This document shows positions 24,601-36,522 of a stretch of DNA of 64,000 nucleotides, one piece after another. The position numbers were made by a program, and so were the translations under genes. Position 1 is the stretch's first letter, and every line of letters starts with the position of its first letter. This DNA comes from Kudoa neothunni (Eukaryota > Cnidaria). The stretch spans positions 8,866,001 through 8,930,000 of the forward strand of contig OZ199840.1 in NCBI GenBank assembly GCA_964304625.1, in the 5' to 3' direction. The notes below the pieces were generated by a model. The model worked only from the letters and a program-made list of their open reading frames with translations. It did not search any database and was not told where the DNA came from.

Positions 24601-27600
24601 ATTGTTAAAATAATCGCCATATCCCACTCTGACTTTGAGTAGAATCGTTAGATGTTAGATCATTTTTTTATTGCTTTGTTTTAGAAAATAAAAACGCTTT
24701 GAACGACTCCGAACATGACGAAAACAGCTCAACAAACGATTACACTTGGACGTTAAGTAGTTTATTTGTTGGCGGCGAGTTGTGCTAACGGGTTTTAGGG
24801 AAGGTTAGTGCATCCACTTTGGACAAATTAGCGGTTACCTTCCACAGCCAAATTCTCCCTATAGTGTTTGCTTCGTTGGAACCGTTGATGCGTCAGAATG
24901 GTGATTGGGTGATTGAAGAGTCGGTCAATCTTGTTTTTGGCGCTATTGCAGATGGTAATTATTCTCCCGCCATTTCGATTTAAACAATCAATTTTCATAA
25001 ACACATGTTTCCTTGGTTGTGATTTATACCACTTTTAGGATGTATTAAAGAAATGACACAATATCTCGAACAAACAATCCCTTTTTTTGTAAGATGTCTT
25101 AACTCACCAAAGGTATTTATTTGTGAGAGTTGTCGGGGTTGCTTTGAAATCTACCAGATTTTGATATTTTTTTATTCAAAATTAAGAACCGATTTGCCTG
25201 ATTATTATTAGCTAATGATACTTAATATTTGTTGATGTTAATGTATATTTATGGAATCTTCAGAAGAGTCGCAGTTGATTACTTTTAGGGGATTTTTAAT
25301 TAAGAAACTGAAAAAATTAGACAACGCGCACACAGTAATAATAGTAGTAATAAAACCTCTGTTGCCAAATATTATGGAGAATTCAAGTGGAGAGATGATA
25401 TCAAACTAAGTTAAAACTTTTTTTTATATTTTAAAATTTTCCAATTACCCAGATAAATTATTATGGATTTTTTAAGGTTAGACTATAACAGTGTAGAAAC
25501 TTGACATATTTCCTCCTTGCTTAAAATTATTCTCAGGGTGGTTATTTATTTGAAAAATTTTGTATAACCATTCATAAAAACAACTATAATCATCATATTT
25601 TTCAATTATAATGCTTTATTAAATAATATTGATAGTGATGCAAATTTTTTAATTTGGAATATTAGCAAATATCAAATTTAGTTTGAACTTATATCTTTAT
25701 TAGAAGAAAGCCACAGATTTTTAGGATTCGAAATGAATCTCAGCATATAAAACAAGTATTATATTATTTATTATAGATTATTAAAATATATTAATTGAAA
25801 AAAGTCAATGTAAACAATAATGAATTTTTGCATTATCATTGCAAGAAAAGCGGTTTCGATAATTTTCATTATATACAGTTGCGTTTTCCATATTAGGTGC
25901 GAGTAAATTAAGCATATTCCGACGCGAGGTAACTGCCATATCCTCTGAATAATCTTATTTAAAAATTGTTAAAATCTAAATAAATCAGGAAAAGTTAAAA
26001 AAATAGAAACTTAAATTAAATTAAAATAGGAGTGAGTGATTTTTCCGTTTTCTTAATGAGTAAAACGACGTTTGTTGTTTAGACATAAAGTTTATCTGCC
26101 TGAATACACAAACATCCCAATGATTATAATAAGTTCAACTATATCGATGATTTTATGAATCTTGTTATAAATATTTTAATTTTTAAGAACATAAATACAT
26201 GATAAACTCCAACTGACCATCAGAGTGTTAACGTAGTGGATTTATTTCTGTGAATATCAAATCACTTTTATTTTAATTAAACCTCATTTCATGGTAAATA
26301 ATTCAATTATTTCAACTAATAAGTGATGAAACATTTTTGGAGTGAATATTGAAACTATTGTTATTTAATGACGAGAATAAGCGTGTCGATTTTTATGAGT
26401 AAATAAGGAATTTTGGTTAATAAAAAAAGCCGACAATTTTTGAGGTACGTACGGTAGATACCCTTACTCAGCTTAAGAGGGGATAAACAAGTATAAGTTT
26501 ATGTTTTTGTAGTATTTATAAAGATGATCTTAATTTTTTAATTTTTAATGCATAAAAATGATTAAAACAAGACTGGATTTTGATTATTTAAGTTTCTTTA
26601 AACGATAAGGTATTTATAGATGCAATTTTCTATAATCTTCACTTCATTATTTTATCAGAATCTTAACTAACGGTTTTTGGGCATAAAAATTTTGTATAGC
26701 AACCCTGTGCCATGCTTTTTTCAGTTTCTATTTACAAAAATCACATAGTCAATCATTCGTTCCACCGCTATTTGGACTGTGGGCAGGTATGCCCAATGGC
26801 TGACTGAACCGTCCCGTAAGAACTACCTTGAGGTTATTCTTCGAGCAATCCTAGAAAGAACACTTGATCCGAGCTCCAAAGTCCAAGGTTCAGCGTTGGT
26901 CACCATTGCTATTCTCGCTGAGGAAAGTCGAGAAAATTTCACTCCTTACATCCCCTACATATCACAGATTCTTGTGCATTGTGCCAATGCGTGTAAAGTA
27001 GTTGATTGGGTTAGTGGTGGTGTGCGCCAATCTATAAATTTGTAGGGACAAACGTTGATAGCACTATATGATGTTTTGGCTGCGTTGTTTGACAGTGTGG
27101 AACACACCACTGAAGATCCCGTTATGAAAAATCAGATAATACCTTGGATTGTTGAACGATGGCATCAGGAAACCCGTTCCCTTCACCGAGAAACTCTTCC
27201 TTTAATGGATTGTTTCTGTTCGTTGATTGTTGCTATGCAATACAACTTCCAGCCATACCTTGAGATATCTTTGAAAAACTGCTTCGATATCATACAATAT
27301 TCTTTGAACGCTGTATAAATAATTTCACAAAATTCTGTTTTGACAGTGGAATGGTGGTGCTAGCTCCAGATATTTATCGGGATATTTTTTAGGTGGCCAA
27401 TGGAGAAATGCCCGAAGACGAAGACAAAGATTTTATGATTCTAGCGCTAGATACAGTATCCACTGTTGTTGAACGTCTTCCTAAGGTGGCACCTGCTGTG
27501 ATGAAAGTTTTTAATGTTGTTCCACTTTTGCCACTTGTTGCCAAAGTAGTTTTCATATTGTATTATCACTTATCAAAACTAACTGTGTAGGATGATTGCT

Positions 27601-28498
27601 TGAGTGTGAAACAAAGTTTGTACTCGTTGGTAGGGGAATTGGCTCGTCACAGTTTCGATCTTCTGAATCCAGTTGTCGACCAATTGATGGAGATTATCGC
27701 CAACGAGATCACTGGAACAAACGAAATCTTTCCTCGCGATAAGGAACATTTTAATGTTTACAACAACGCCATATGGGCATTCGGGGAGATAACTTTCAGG
27801 GCCGATCCCAAGCAATGCTACAAATACATTGGACCTTTGTTGCCGCTACTACTCAATTATGTTGGTGCTGTACATTTTATACCAGTGTTGCGCGAGAATA
27901 GCGGTAATTGTTATCTTACTCAAGCAATTGAGTTATATAAAAGTACGATTCGTATTTTAACCCCTCGAATCCATCTAGTCATTTGCATCTGTTATTTGGG
28001 GTTACATTGGCCTAATGAAGTGTCTGCTGGAATTTCTCACAACCTAGGAGACCTGTAATCGATTGAATTTCGTAGTTGGATATTTGTATTAAACATCTAT
28101 TCCTAGTTGTGCATGTATTACCGAGATCGCCAGTACAGATGAGAAAAAGCTTTGTCTCATTAGTTTGGCTCACATGGGAAGATCCTGCCCCTCCCTTGTG
28201 TCAAATGTAAAAAATTTGTTGTGGTGATTGATTTTTAGCCATTTTTCGTTTTTAGAATTTTATTGAGGTGATCAAAGCCTTCACTTCATGGAATGTCGCC
28301 CAAGTAGATAACAGATTATGTGATTCAATCAATTCGGTACTTTTTTTGTTTTTGTATCTTAGCTATATATCCATTTGTTAGTTGTTTTCGGTGATAAAAA
28401 ATAATGTTGATGGCGAAAGATGGAATCAATTTTGGACTAGTGCTTTAGATAACAACACCAAACAATTGTTACATGTTAAATATGGAATCTCTAACTGA
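19297..28498 (+). CDS. TNPO1: Transportin-1 (karyopherin beta-2), 16 exons
   Basis: Exons: 19297-19404, 19583-19712, 19784-20037, 20084-20238, 23075-23466, 24685-24756, 24799-24954, 25039-25112, 26749-26997, 27046-27312, 27393-27545, 27591-27903, 27979-28054, 28107-28206, 28256-28336 and 28382-28498. They give 898 aa, the same length as one human TNPO1 isoform. HEAT repeats follow the transportin order: IRKAAGLLIKNNIRKLY, YDWPDLLPTLFGM, NVCQSFHTLVM, FEYMLQRL, TAIWTVGRYAQWL, DEDKDFMILALDTVS, NNAIWAFGEITF, and the ending IKNNVDGERWNQFW. Transportin imports PY-NLS cargoes such as hnRNP proteins and releases them with RanGTP. The two tryptophans that bind PY-NLS in human (W460, W730) align with the W of RYAQWL and of NNAIWAFGE. 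The acidic loop between exons 5 and 6 is short and weakly acidic. Introns 4, 5 and 8 are 1.2-2.8 kb, the rest mostly 42-80 nt. The exon 5 donor is the least certain join: GTGAGT lies 4 nt upstream but breaks the frame. Confidence 0.93.
21622..21705. repeat. ATGAATGTTGAATA-type minisatellite
   Basis: Irregular 7- and 14-nt units (ATGATGA, ATGTTGAATAATGA) are repeated in tandem within transportin intron 4. Confidence 0.6.
22866..22884. repeat. (CCTA)n microsatellite
   Basis: Five uninterrupted CTAC/CCTA tetramers in transportin intron 4. Confidence 0.7.
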
Positions 28499-29100
28499 AT
28501 ATTAGTTTATTTTTTATTTAATTTTGTCGTTTACTATGTTGACGGAATGCTATGAGTTGGAGATGATTTGTATAACGAAGGGGAAATTGTGTATGTACAA
28601 CGAATAATAGGCGATTGAATTTACCCACCGATTGTTATGTTAACGCCCTGCGTGTCGCTTATATATCATTACTTTAAAGTTGAGTTTAAACGATATTTCC
28701 TCGTATATTTCTGCCGTTGTTTCTGCCAATAATCAGGTAATTACGAAATACATAGAATTGTGTGGAAAAAGAAATTACTTTCTTGTTTTAAAAACAGCCG
28801 AAATGTCAACACATCAAAAGTTCAAAATATCTAAATTGGTCAAAGTTATCATATTTGACTTATTTCGTATTCAATGGTATTTTCTCTCAATGAAACATTT
28901 ACAAAAGAGGATAAAAATTTGGATTTTTGTGCAAGTAATTATTTCAGTGAGACGGGAAGAATCCACAACAGATAAGGACTTTCGATTAAATAGAAGTTTA
29001 TAATTGGATTCGTTCGAATAAAATTGAATTATCTAATAGTAATGATATTAAATACCAAAGCAATATATTAGTGTTTGAGAAATAACCAAGCAATTCATAG
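28499..29100. other. Intergenic downstream of transportin
   Basis: No gene is supported. A 107-codon frame at 28680-29003 shows no family signature and has the AT-rich composition of non-coding DNA here. Confidence 0.35.
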
Positions 29101-29101
29101 A

Positions 29102-30861
29102 CAGTAATGGATCGGTCGTACGTGAAACGCTTGAGGATTGGCGAATGGTACACACATTATTGTGCAAGCGCAAAAAATATATTAAACTAATAAATTAGCT
29201 ATTAAACTTAAAAATTACTAAAAAACAATTATTTTTTGTTTAAATTGAATAAACTTCCGAAATAGGGTCAGATATTAATTCTCACGACTTTGAGTCTGAG
29301 TTATGATGTTTAACCCTCTAACGATCATAAAAACGACTTACTTCCAACGATCATTTGGGGTGGAATTGACCCCACATTTTTATTTTATTTTTCTTTAGTA
29401 AAAAATATTTTGTTTCGGTTTATAAAATATGTAAGAAATCTATCGAGGAAGTTTCGAGTAAATTAAAATCTACTAACGCATTTATCTTCGATAATCCGTT
29501 AATGCACGGATTCAGACAACTTCGCTACATATCGTTAATATTACATATTGGGGAAACAGTTGCTACATTGTGGAATGAGATTCATCTAAAAAAATTAATT
29601 TAATTACTACAATTAAACAAACAAACATAAAAGATAGCTTTATGAGTGTACACTTAAAAAAATAACGCATTCGAACGTCCAACCATAACATAACACTACC
29701 TACGTAATATATATTTCTCGTGGTTTAATTTTTTTAAATTTTTAAACACTTAATGCAACATCTAACTAACTGATCAATGCAAAAATGACGATTGCACAAT
29801 ATACAAATAACAACAATCAAGCATTGATTTTACTCTCAACATCATATAGATTGTTGAACGCGGCGGAGAGTTCAAAAAAATATTTTATGCGCTCGTTCTT
29901 GACGTAGATCTTTTCTTAATATTCTAAACTAACCCATATTTGCTAATCAATGAAATATCGTTATAAAATAAAAAATTAAATTCAGGATCTATAGACATTC
30001 TCTTGATATTAAATCACTACTGAAGGAAAAAAATATTTTATATACCCAGTGCAATCGATCGCCGAAATTGCGCACGAACACTGTGTTCGATTAGGTTGCG
30101 TAAGATTAATTATGATTTTCCTTAGAATTCTGTCGGTAAATTTTTTTAATATCTCACAAGAAATTGAATGAAATTTATGTACAAAATGATCGTTAGAGGG
30201 TATCCTTCAAATTTTGGCTACATAAAAAACCTAAATTATCCAATTGTCCTCAGTTACATAGAAGAATATATTTATAAAGAATAGCTTGAATTCAAGAACA
30301 TTGGAACTAGGGGAGAGAAAGTTATACGTTATTCCATTCTATTATGGGGACGATTCGACCCCAATATCGTTAGAGTGTTAAAATAATTGCCAAACTCTTC
30401 CAAATGAAAAAGACCGCCTTTGAAAGGTTCAAATTTTTGTCTATGGAATCATATTCCGCTTCTGAATCTTTGGGGGTTGTAATTGCGCTATTGTTACTAC
30501 CATGAATTATGGAGGACACCATGCTAATTTATATTATTATATATTTAAAACATGAGCCTATGTTTATCCTTCATTTTTTAACTAGCTATCACATTGATGT
30601 TATTATAAAAACTTATTAATTGTTTAAATCCGGTAGAAAAAAAAGGAAACATCTAATTTAATCACGGGGTTAAAGCAAAACGGTAGGTACGACCGATCCC
30701 CGCGTGACTTTTTATTTTTCATTTATTCCTAGTAACTATGCGTATAAATTAGTTAATGCGTATTATTATAACATTATATAATTTTTTGAAATCATATTAA
30801 ATATGAGCGTACCTTTAATATGTAAAATAACAAATGTACATAAGACCGGTCCATTATTGTA
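29102..30861. mobile_element. Pogo-type TIR element carrying a nested piggyBac MITE
   Basis: The left end CAGTAATGGATCGGTCGTAC (29102) and a right end at 30844-30861 (inverse of ACAATAATGGACCGGTCTTA) form an imperfect terminal inverted repeat beside TA. A second inverted copy of the core GGATCGGTCGTAC lies near 30687-30700, so the true right border is ambiguous. A single end of the same family (ACAGTGATGGACCGGTCGTG) is at 34687. No transposase frame is visible. The piggyBac-type element 29310-30381 sits inside. Confidence 0.5.
29310..30381. mobile_element. piggyBac-family MITE (TTAACCCTCTAACGATC ends)
   Basis: The left border TTAACCCTCTAACGATCAT is at 29310. The right border, inverse of TTAACACTCTAACGATATTG, ends at 30381; both sit on TTAA. 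Just inside, blocks of GGGGT...ACCCC occur at each side, as in the larger piggyBac element at 4661-6886. An internal inverse of the left end (inverse of ACCCTCTAACGATCAT, about 30188-30205) suggests either an older right end or two overlapping copies. No transposase coding is seen inside. Confidence 0.75.
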
Positions 30862-32592
30862 GCTAATTTAAGGGGTTTAAATCAAGTACCTTCAATAATA
30901 TAGCTCTCAATAAATAGAGTAACAAATTATTTGATTTAATAAAGGTCATTCTTTAGAATTTGGTTAAAATATTGGTAAGATGACCTAAACTTATCAATAT
31001 CAGCATAATATTAGCGTCAAAACTTTCATTTCCCATTAATTAGAAGTTTCTTGGTTAGAAATGAATCATGATAGCTCATTGGGAAATTACAAAGGTATGA
31101 TTGCTATAATTATCGACGAATTCAAATTTCAAAGGTGAAGGTATAGTTATTTTTATAGTGATCACCATGGCCAATCTATGTGTTTTAAACAAGCCTATTA
31201 TCTCCCATAATTTAGCAAAGAAATAAAACAACTTATGAGAAGAATATAAAAATATTAAATAAACTAAATTAAAAAATCTCCATTTTTATAAGAGGTTAGA
31301 ATTATCTTAAGTGATTCACCTGGTCTTAATATTTATTAAGAAAAATTACAATAAGCATAATCCCATAAATTGGCTAAGAAGTGTCCTCTTGAATCCTATC
31401 CAAAGCGCAAAGATGAACCAATAATATCCCCAATTAGAAAATAAATAAGTGCTACCACACATATAATTTAAGTGCTTTCTGGTACAGAAAACTCAAATAG
31501 AATTAAATGGGTCGGCTATTTAAATAAATTTGAACAATTATTTTTAACTACCTAGGATTTAACTATGAAAAATACCCTATAAAATTTCCTATTAGAAAAT
31601 GATGATATTAAGGATCAAAAGGGGGATTGAAATCTTTCAGTGAAAAGAAAATAAATTAGATTATTTTGCGCTAGGTGATATAAATAATGTATATATAGTA
31701 CCAGCAACAAAAGCCATTGGTTCCTTGAGTAATTAAAGGCATATTTATAATTAATAGTCATCTCTAATCAAAATTTAAAATGGAATCTCGGGAAAAGTTA
31801 TAACTGTATTAAAATTAATAATAAATTTGGATTAATCAGTAGATTTTATTGTTTGGTTCTTCTAAAATAATTTTATAATTAGTATTATTTTTGTAAACAT
31901 CAATAAACCGTTTAATAATCCATTTATATATATAAAAGAAGACTGTTATTAATGTTACTTCAAAAAAGTAAATTCTGTTTTAATTATAGTTCGCGCGTGC
32001 GTGACATTATTAATAATTTGGTGTAAATATTACATAAATCAAATAATTTGATTTTTTATTTTTAAAAAACAATTAACACAGATAATTTAAAATATAGCTG
32101 GACGCATTCGAAGCAAAAAAGACAAGGTTCGCAAAATAATAATCTACTCGTTGGATTTGGTTAAAATTTAATTAAATATGATCTTCGATTCCCCTAAAAT
32201 AATTATAAAGTAATTGTATAACATGTATTATGTTAAAAAAATTAATAGATTTTTCTTAATATTGTATGTTATTTATTATGTCTAATTTCATTGAATTGTT
32301 CGCAGATGATATGTGAAGGGATACGAAATATACAAAAATTATTTTAAAATCTTATATTTAGTATACATATTCTGCGATTTTTAATTTTTTTAAAGAAATT
32401 TGATTAGCATCTGTTTTGATTATATTTAGCACCAATGTAAATGATTATTTAATTTATTCAATTGGACAAAAAATGGCGAGAAATTATTATTTCTAAGCTC
32501 ATCAATAGTTTTTAACTGGAATTTCAACAAGTAAACGACAAGAGTCTATTGAGATGTATCTTATAATTAGAAAGAACAGTTAATTAGCCCAC
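30862..32592. other. Intergenic, AT-rich
   Basis: No gene is visible. Unseen 5' exons of the LamG gene that begins at or before 32593 could lie here. Confidence 0.35.
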
Positions 32593-34420
32593 ATGTTTTA
32601 TAAAAGTAATTTTATTTCTGTAGGTAGTAAAATTTATTTTAAAAAATACTTGAACGCAATAAACACAGTTCTACAAGTTGAGTATGATCTAGATAAATGG
32701 ACCAATCAAACTATGGAGAGAATCGAACTGGGAACGGTGATATGGTTAAATATCGATGGTTCAATGATGAATCGTCAAGCGTTAGAGTCTATAGAATTCG
32801 CATCTATTCAAAGTGTGAATAGTGGTTGAGGTTGTTGTTACCAATATAAATTCTAAAGTTGTATCGAATTTATTTAGAAAATCCACAATGAAAAATGTTG
32901 AAAAATTTTATTTGTTCAGTTGTTTTATGTTTATAACAATGAATGTTCCTTGTCGTAATTTTTTGTTTGAAACCTAACTTTGACTATATTATAAATAGAA
33001 ACTTATGGACTTTTCGATAAATCGTACGATAGAAAGGTCAAAAAAATGCACATCTACGATTCCAATAAAGAAAGCGACCCGTTAGATTTTTCAATAATGA
33101 GCGATAGTGATGGGGGGAAACGAACCCTTGATAAAAATGAAGAAGAACCCTCTGAAGAGACTTGTTTTAAGGATAGTATGTGAAAATTGATTGAATAATT
33201 GGTTGTATTTAGATTTTTGGCATAAAAATTTATTTTTAGGAGCAATGATTTTGTATTATAATTTTGAAAAACAGAAAAATTCCCACTCTAGAGTTCCCGA
33301 TAGGTCTGGATGTGATAATCACGGAATAATGGATGTAGGAACTATGATATTTTCGGTAAATAATCTATAACAACCAATATCATTTTGAGTGGATGTAAAA
33401 GGAAAGCAACAGTTCTTGTGGCTCAGCAGCATATCTATGGAGTCATGACATCAAAATAATAGCAAGTTCGTTCCAAAATCCACCCAAAACTGGCCTTACT
33501 GTATCGATGTGGGTAAAACTGATCTGGAGCAATGGTGTACCGAAAGAATTGTTCAGTGTGAACGGCCCACATTTTGGAGTTTTATCTTTAAGAGTAATAT
33601 AAATCTAATTTATGCTACAAACAACCTGCTTATTTTTATTTTTTATTTCTTGTCTATTAGGTGGATATTGACTCATTAATATGGTCATATCGTCGTGCAA
33701 ATAATACTATAGTTTTCAGCGTGATAAGTTACAACTCATTCCCTCGTAAATATCCCCTAACGACCGCATTCACATATGATCACTAATTGAACCCGTAAAA
33801 TTTTAGATTTAAACTTACGAAAAGAGTCCAACTACTCACACGTGGCAGCTACCTACAACACTCTCACAGGTGTAGCTCAAATCTATGTAAATGGACATAT
33901 CCTCAACCGAACAGTTACATCAAATATGGTCCCATTCAGCTATTGGGGAAATAGTATCAATATTGGCGGCAATTTCAGAGGAATGCCTTTCAAAGGAACA
34001 GTGGATGAGATCAAATTGTTTAACTATGCATTGGATTCATCCAGTATTGATGTACTTGCGAATGAGTGCCATTTTGGGCCTTCCAAAGACAGTATTCATT
34101 TGAATAAAAATTAAAACATGGAATTGAATTTAGATTTCGAAATTTTTAAAAGAGATAAAATTTACACCAGGGACGATATTGAGAAAAATGCACCAAACAC
34201 TTTGGAAAAAGATAATCTTTCTATGGAGCCATCTTTTGATGATGCAATATATAAAGATGTAGCGAAATACGAAGTCAACTCTGAGCTTGAAGAACCCAAC
34301 AGCGAAAACAATAGCAATGTTTATGAGAGGGAGAGTGATCAATCAATATCATCTCTTGCATTCAAAAAGGATCCGTGGATCGATGTTTCTCCAAGGGAAT
34401 TTTCTGATGTTATCAATTAG
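32593..34420 (+). CDS. LamG/concanavalin-fold domain protein, 5' end uncertain
   Basis: Seven segments join in frame: 32593-32824, 32999-33175, 33240-33355, 33402-33593, 33661-33745, 33807-34091 and 34134-34420 (about 457 codons). Residues ~137-360 read as a LamG/pentraxin-like jelly roll: AMILYYNFEK, PDRSGCDNHGIMDVGTM, TGLTVSMWVK, SHVAATYN with VAQIYVNG, and FKGTVDEIKLFNYAL. Such domains usually sit in secreted or surface proteins and bind glycans or partners. An acidic N-terminal segment and a ~95-residue acidic tail flank it. The last intron (34092-34133, 42 nt) is divisible by three and contains a stop; removing it joins two frames that are otherwise split. The first ATG may not be the true start, because an acceptor-like CTGTAG at 32618-32623 allows an upstream exon and no signal peptide is visible. 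AATAAA lies at 34576. I do not recognise the full protein. Confidence 0.7.
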
Positions 34421-35812
34421 AATCCTAACTGCACCTAGAGAAATACTTCCAACCATTTTTCAATCAAGTGTTAGATATAATCGTTGTATTAGACAACTGC
34501 TAGAGTCTATAAATCTCATATATGAGTTGTTTATTTCGTTTGGCGTCAGTTGTTTTGGTTAGAAACCTTCATCTAAATAAACTTTTTACGCATTTATATA
34601 ATAATCATAAAAAACCATAATCTCACACCGAATTAGGTTATTAGCTAATTAATAATTTTATTTGTGATAAAAAGTATTATAATTACAGTGATGGACCGGT
34701 CGTGCGTACAATAATTTTTTTACATATTAAAAAGTACACTAATATTTTCAATAATCTCAAAAATTATTTAATTTTAGAATTACTCGCATTAAATAATTTA
34801 TAACCAAAGTTATTACGAATAAGCCAGTGGTGTACATACTTTTGGAGGTTTGGTTCAGATTTTAATCCTCGAAAACGTCCAGGAGTCAGAAAGATTAAAA
34901 CTAAAGTTATAGCTCAAACTTTGGATAGATTTAAGAATTTCGAAACGCAACATTCAAATCAATTAATAAATAAATAATAAGTTCACTAAATGTTTTAAAT
35001 AACGAATGGCATCACAAACAAATAATATTCGTCCCTGTTGTATAAAACAATATTTTCTGTCTAAGCATCATTAAATTTTCTATTCTCATCGTTACCTTAT
35101 TTTTTGGAATCTCAGTCATTTTCGCTTCGAAATAAAATAAAAATAAGCCGAATTAAATATGAGATATATCTTAGGTGAGCAAAATGGTCGTGTCCGCATA
35201 TGATATATGAAGTGCAGTTTGAATTGCCCTTTAATATCTATATCTGCTCAAACGTAAGTATAAATACTTGTGTCAAAGCTTCTTTTACGCTTTATTTATT
35301 TTTCTTATAGAAACTTTTCGGAAACTTTGCATTTTGCGCAAAATATAAATTATAAATACCTTATTATTTCGCATCGTTTACTAAACGTATTTTAATTATT
35401 AATCTTATTATAACTGAATTTAAACTACTTGTAATTATCGTCGAGCGAATTTTTTAATCATAAATCCACCTAATAACTGTATGTTTTTCTCCCCGTACAC
35501 ACTCAAAAAGAAATAATTAAAATTGGTCCAAGAATATCGCTTAAAAACGTTTTTCCTATATCACATGGTGAAATGGCTACTATCAGTAAATCTTTTTGCC
35601 TATTTAGAGAGTTTTTTGATGTTTCGTATACAATTTAAACTCAAATAAATTTTTTAGTAGCTTCATTAGGTGTTATCCATATATTCGACAACAAGATAAA
35701 CCAGTTGAAGTTAAATAATCGAATGCTTTTTTCATTTCATTTAAATTTATAACATTAATCTGAACTTACTTAATTAGGGTTCACCGTGGGCTGGAGTTTG
35801 CGCATCTCTGGC
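34421..35812. other. Intergenic with a single pogo-type end
   Basis: It contains the 3' UTR of the LamG gene (AATAAA at 34576-34581). At 34687-34712 lies one ACAGTGATGGACCGGTCGTG terminus related to 29102; no matching second end was found. Otherwise AT-rich with no gene. Confidence 0.45.
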
Positions 35813-36522
35813 ATAAATAAATAAATAAAATAAATAAATAAATAAATAAAATAAATAAATAAATAAATAAAATAAATAAATAAATAAATAAATAAAATAA
35901 ATAAATAAATAAAATAAATAAATAAATAAAATAAATAAATAAATAAAATAAATAAATAAATAAAATAAATAAATAAATAAAATAAATAAATAAATAAATA
36001 AAATAAATAAAATAAATAAATAAATAAAATAAATAAATAAATAAATAAAATAAATAAATAAAATAAATAAATAAATAAAATAAATAAATAAAATAAATAA
36101 ATAAATAAAATAAATAAATAAAATAAATAAAATAAATAAATAAATAAATAAAATAAATAAAATAAATAAAATAAATAAATAAATAAAATAAATAAATAAA
36201 TAAAATAAATAAATAAAATAAATAAATAAATAAATAAAATAAATAAATAAAATAAATAAATAAATAAAATAAATAAATAAATAAATAAATAAAATAAATA
36301 AATAAAATAAATAAATAAATAAATAACATAAATAAATAAAATAAATAAATAAATAAATAAAATAAATAAATAAATAAATAAAATAAATAAATAAATAAAT
36401 AAAATAAATAAATAAATAAATAAAATAAATAAATAAATAAATAAATAAAATAAATAAATAAAATAAATAAAATAAATAAATAAAATAAATAAATAAATAA
36501 AATAAATAAATAAAATAAATAG
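35813..36522. repeat. AAAT/AAAAT satellite array (~710 bp)
   Basis: Nearly pure tandem (AAAT)2-5 blocks, each closed by one extra A, giving irregular 9-, 13-, 17- and 21-nt higher-order units. The plus strand is a dense run of AATAAA hexamers. The minus-strand 182-codon frame (Leu/Phe/Ile/Tyr only) is a by-product of the repeat. Confidence 0.97.

Noticed and set aside
26721-26748. Using the TTTCAG acceptor at 26723 for transportin exon 9
   Set aside because: It would put an in-frame TAG at 26746; the acceptor ending at 26748 gives the conserved RSTAIWTVGRYAQW start.
28680-29003. 107-codon frame downstream of transportin
   Set aside because: AT-rich codon use and no motif; the transportin CDS is already complete at 28498.
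34287-34562. 91-codon plus-strand frame overlapping the LamG tail in another frame
   Set aside because: Shadow of the acidic tail exon; no splice path into it was found.
35781-36329. 182-codon minus-strand frame of Leu/Phe/Ile/Tyr
   Set aside because: It is a direct by-product of the AAAT-type satellite; composition and periodicity follow the repeat.
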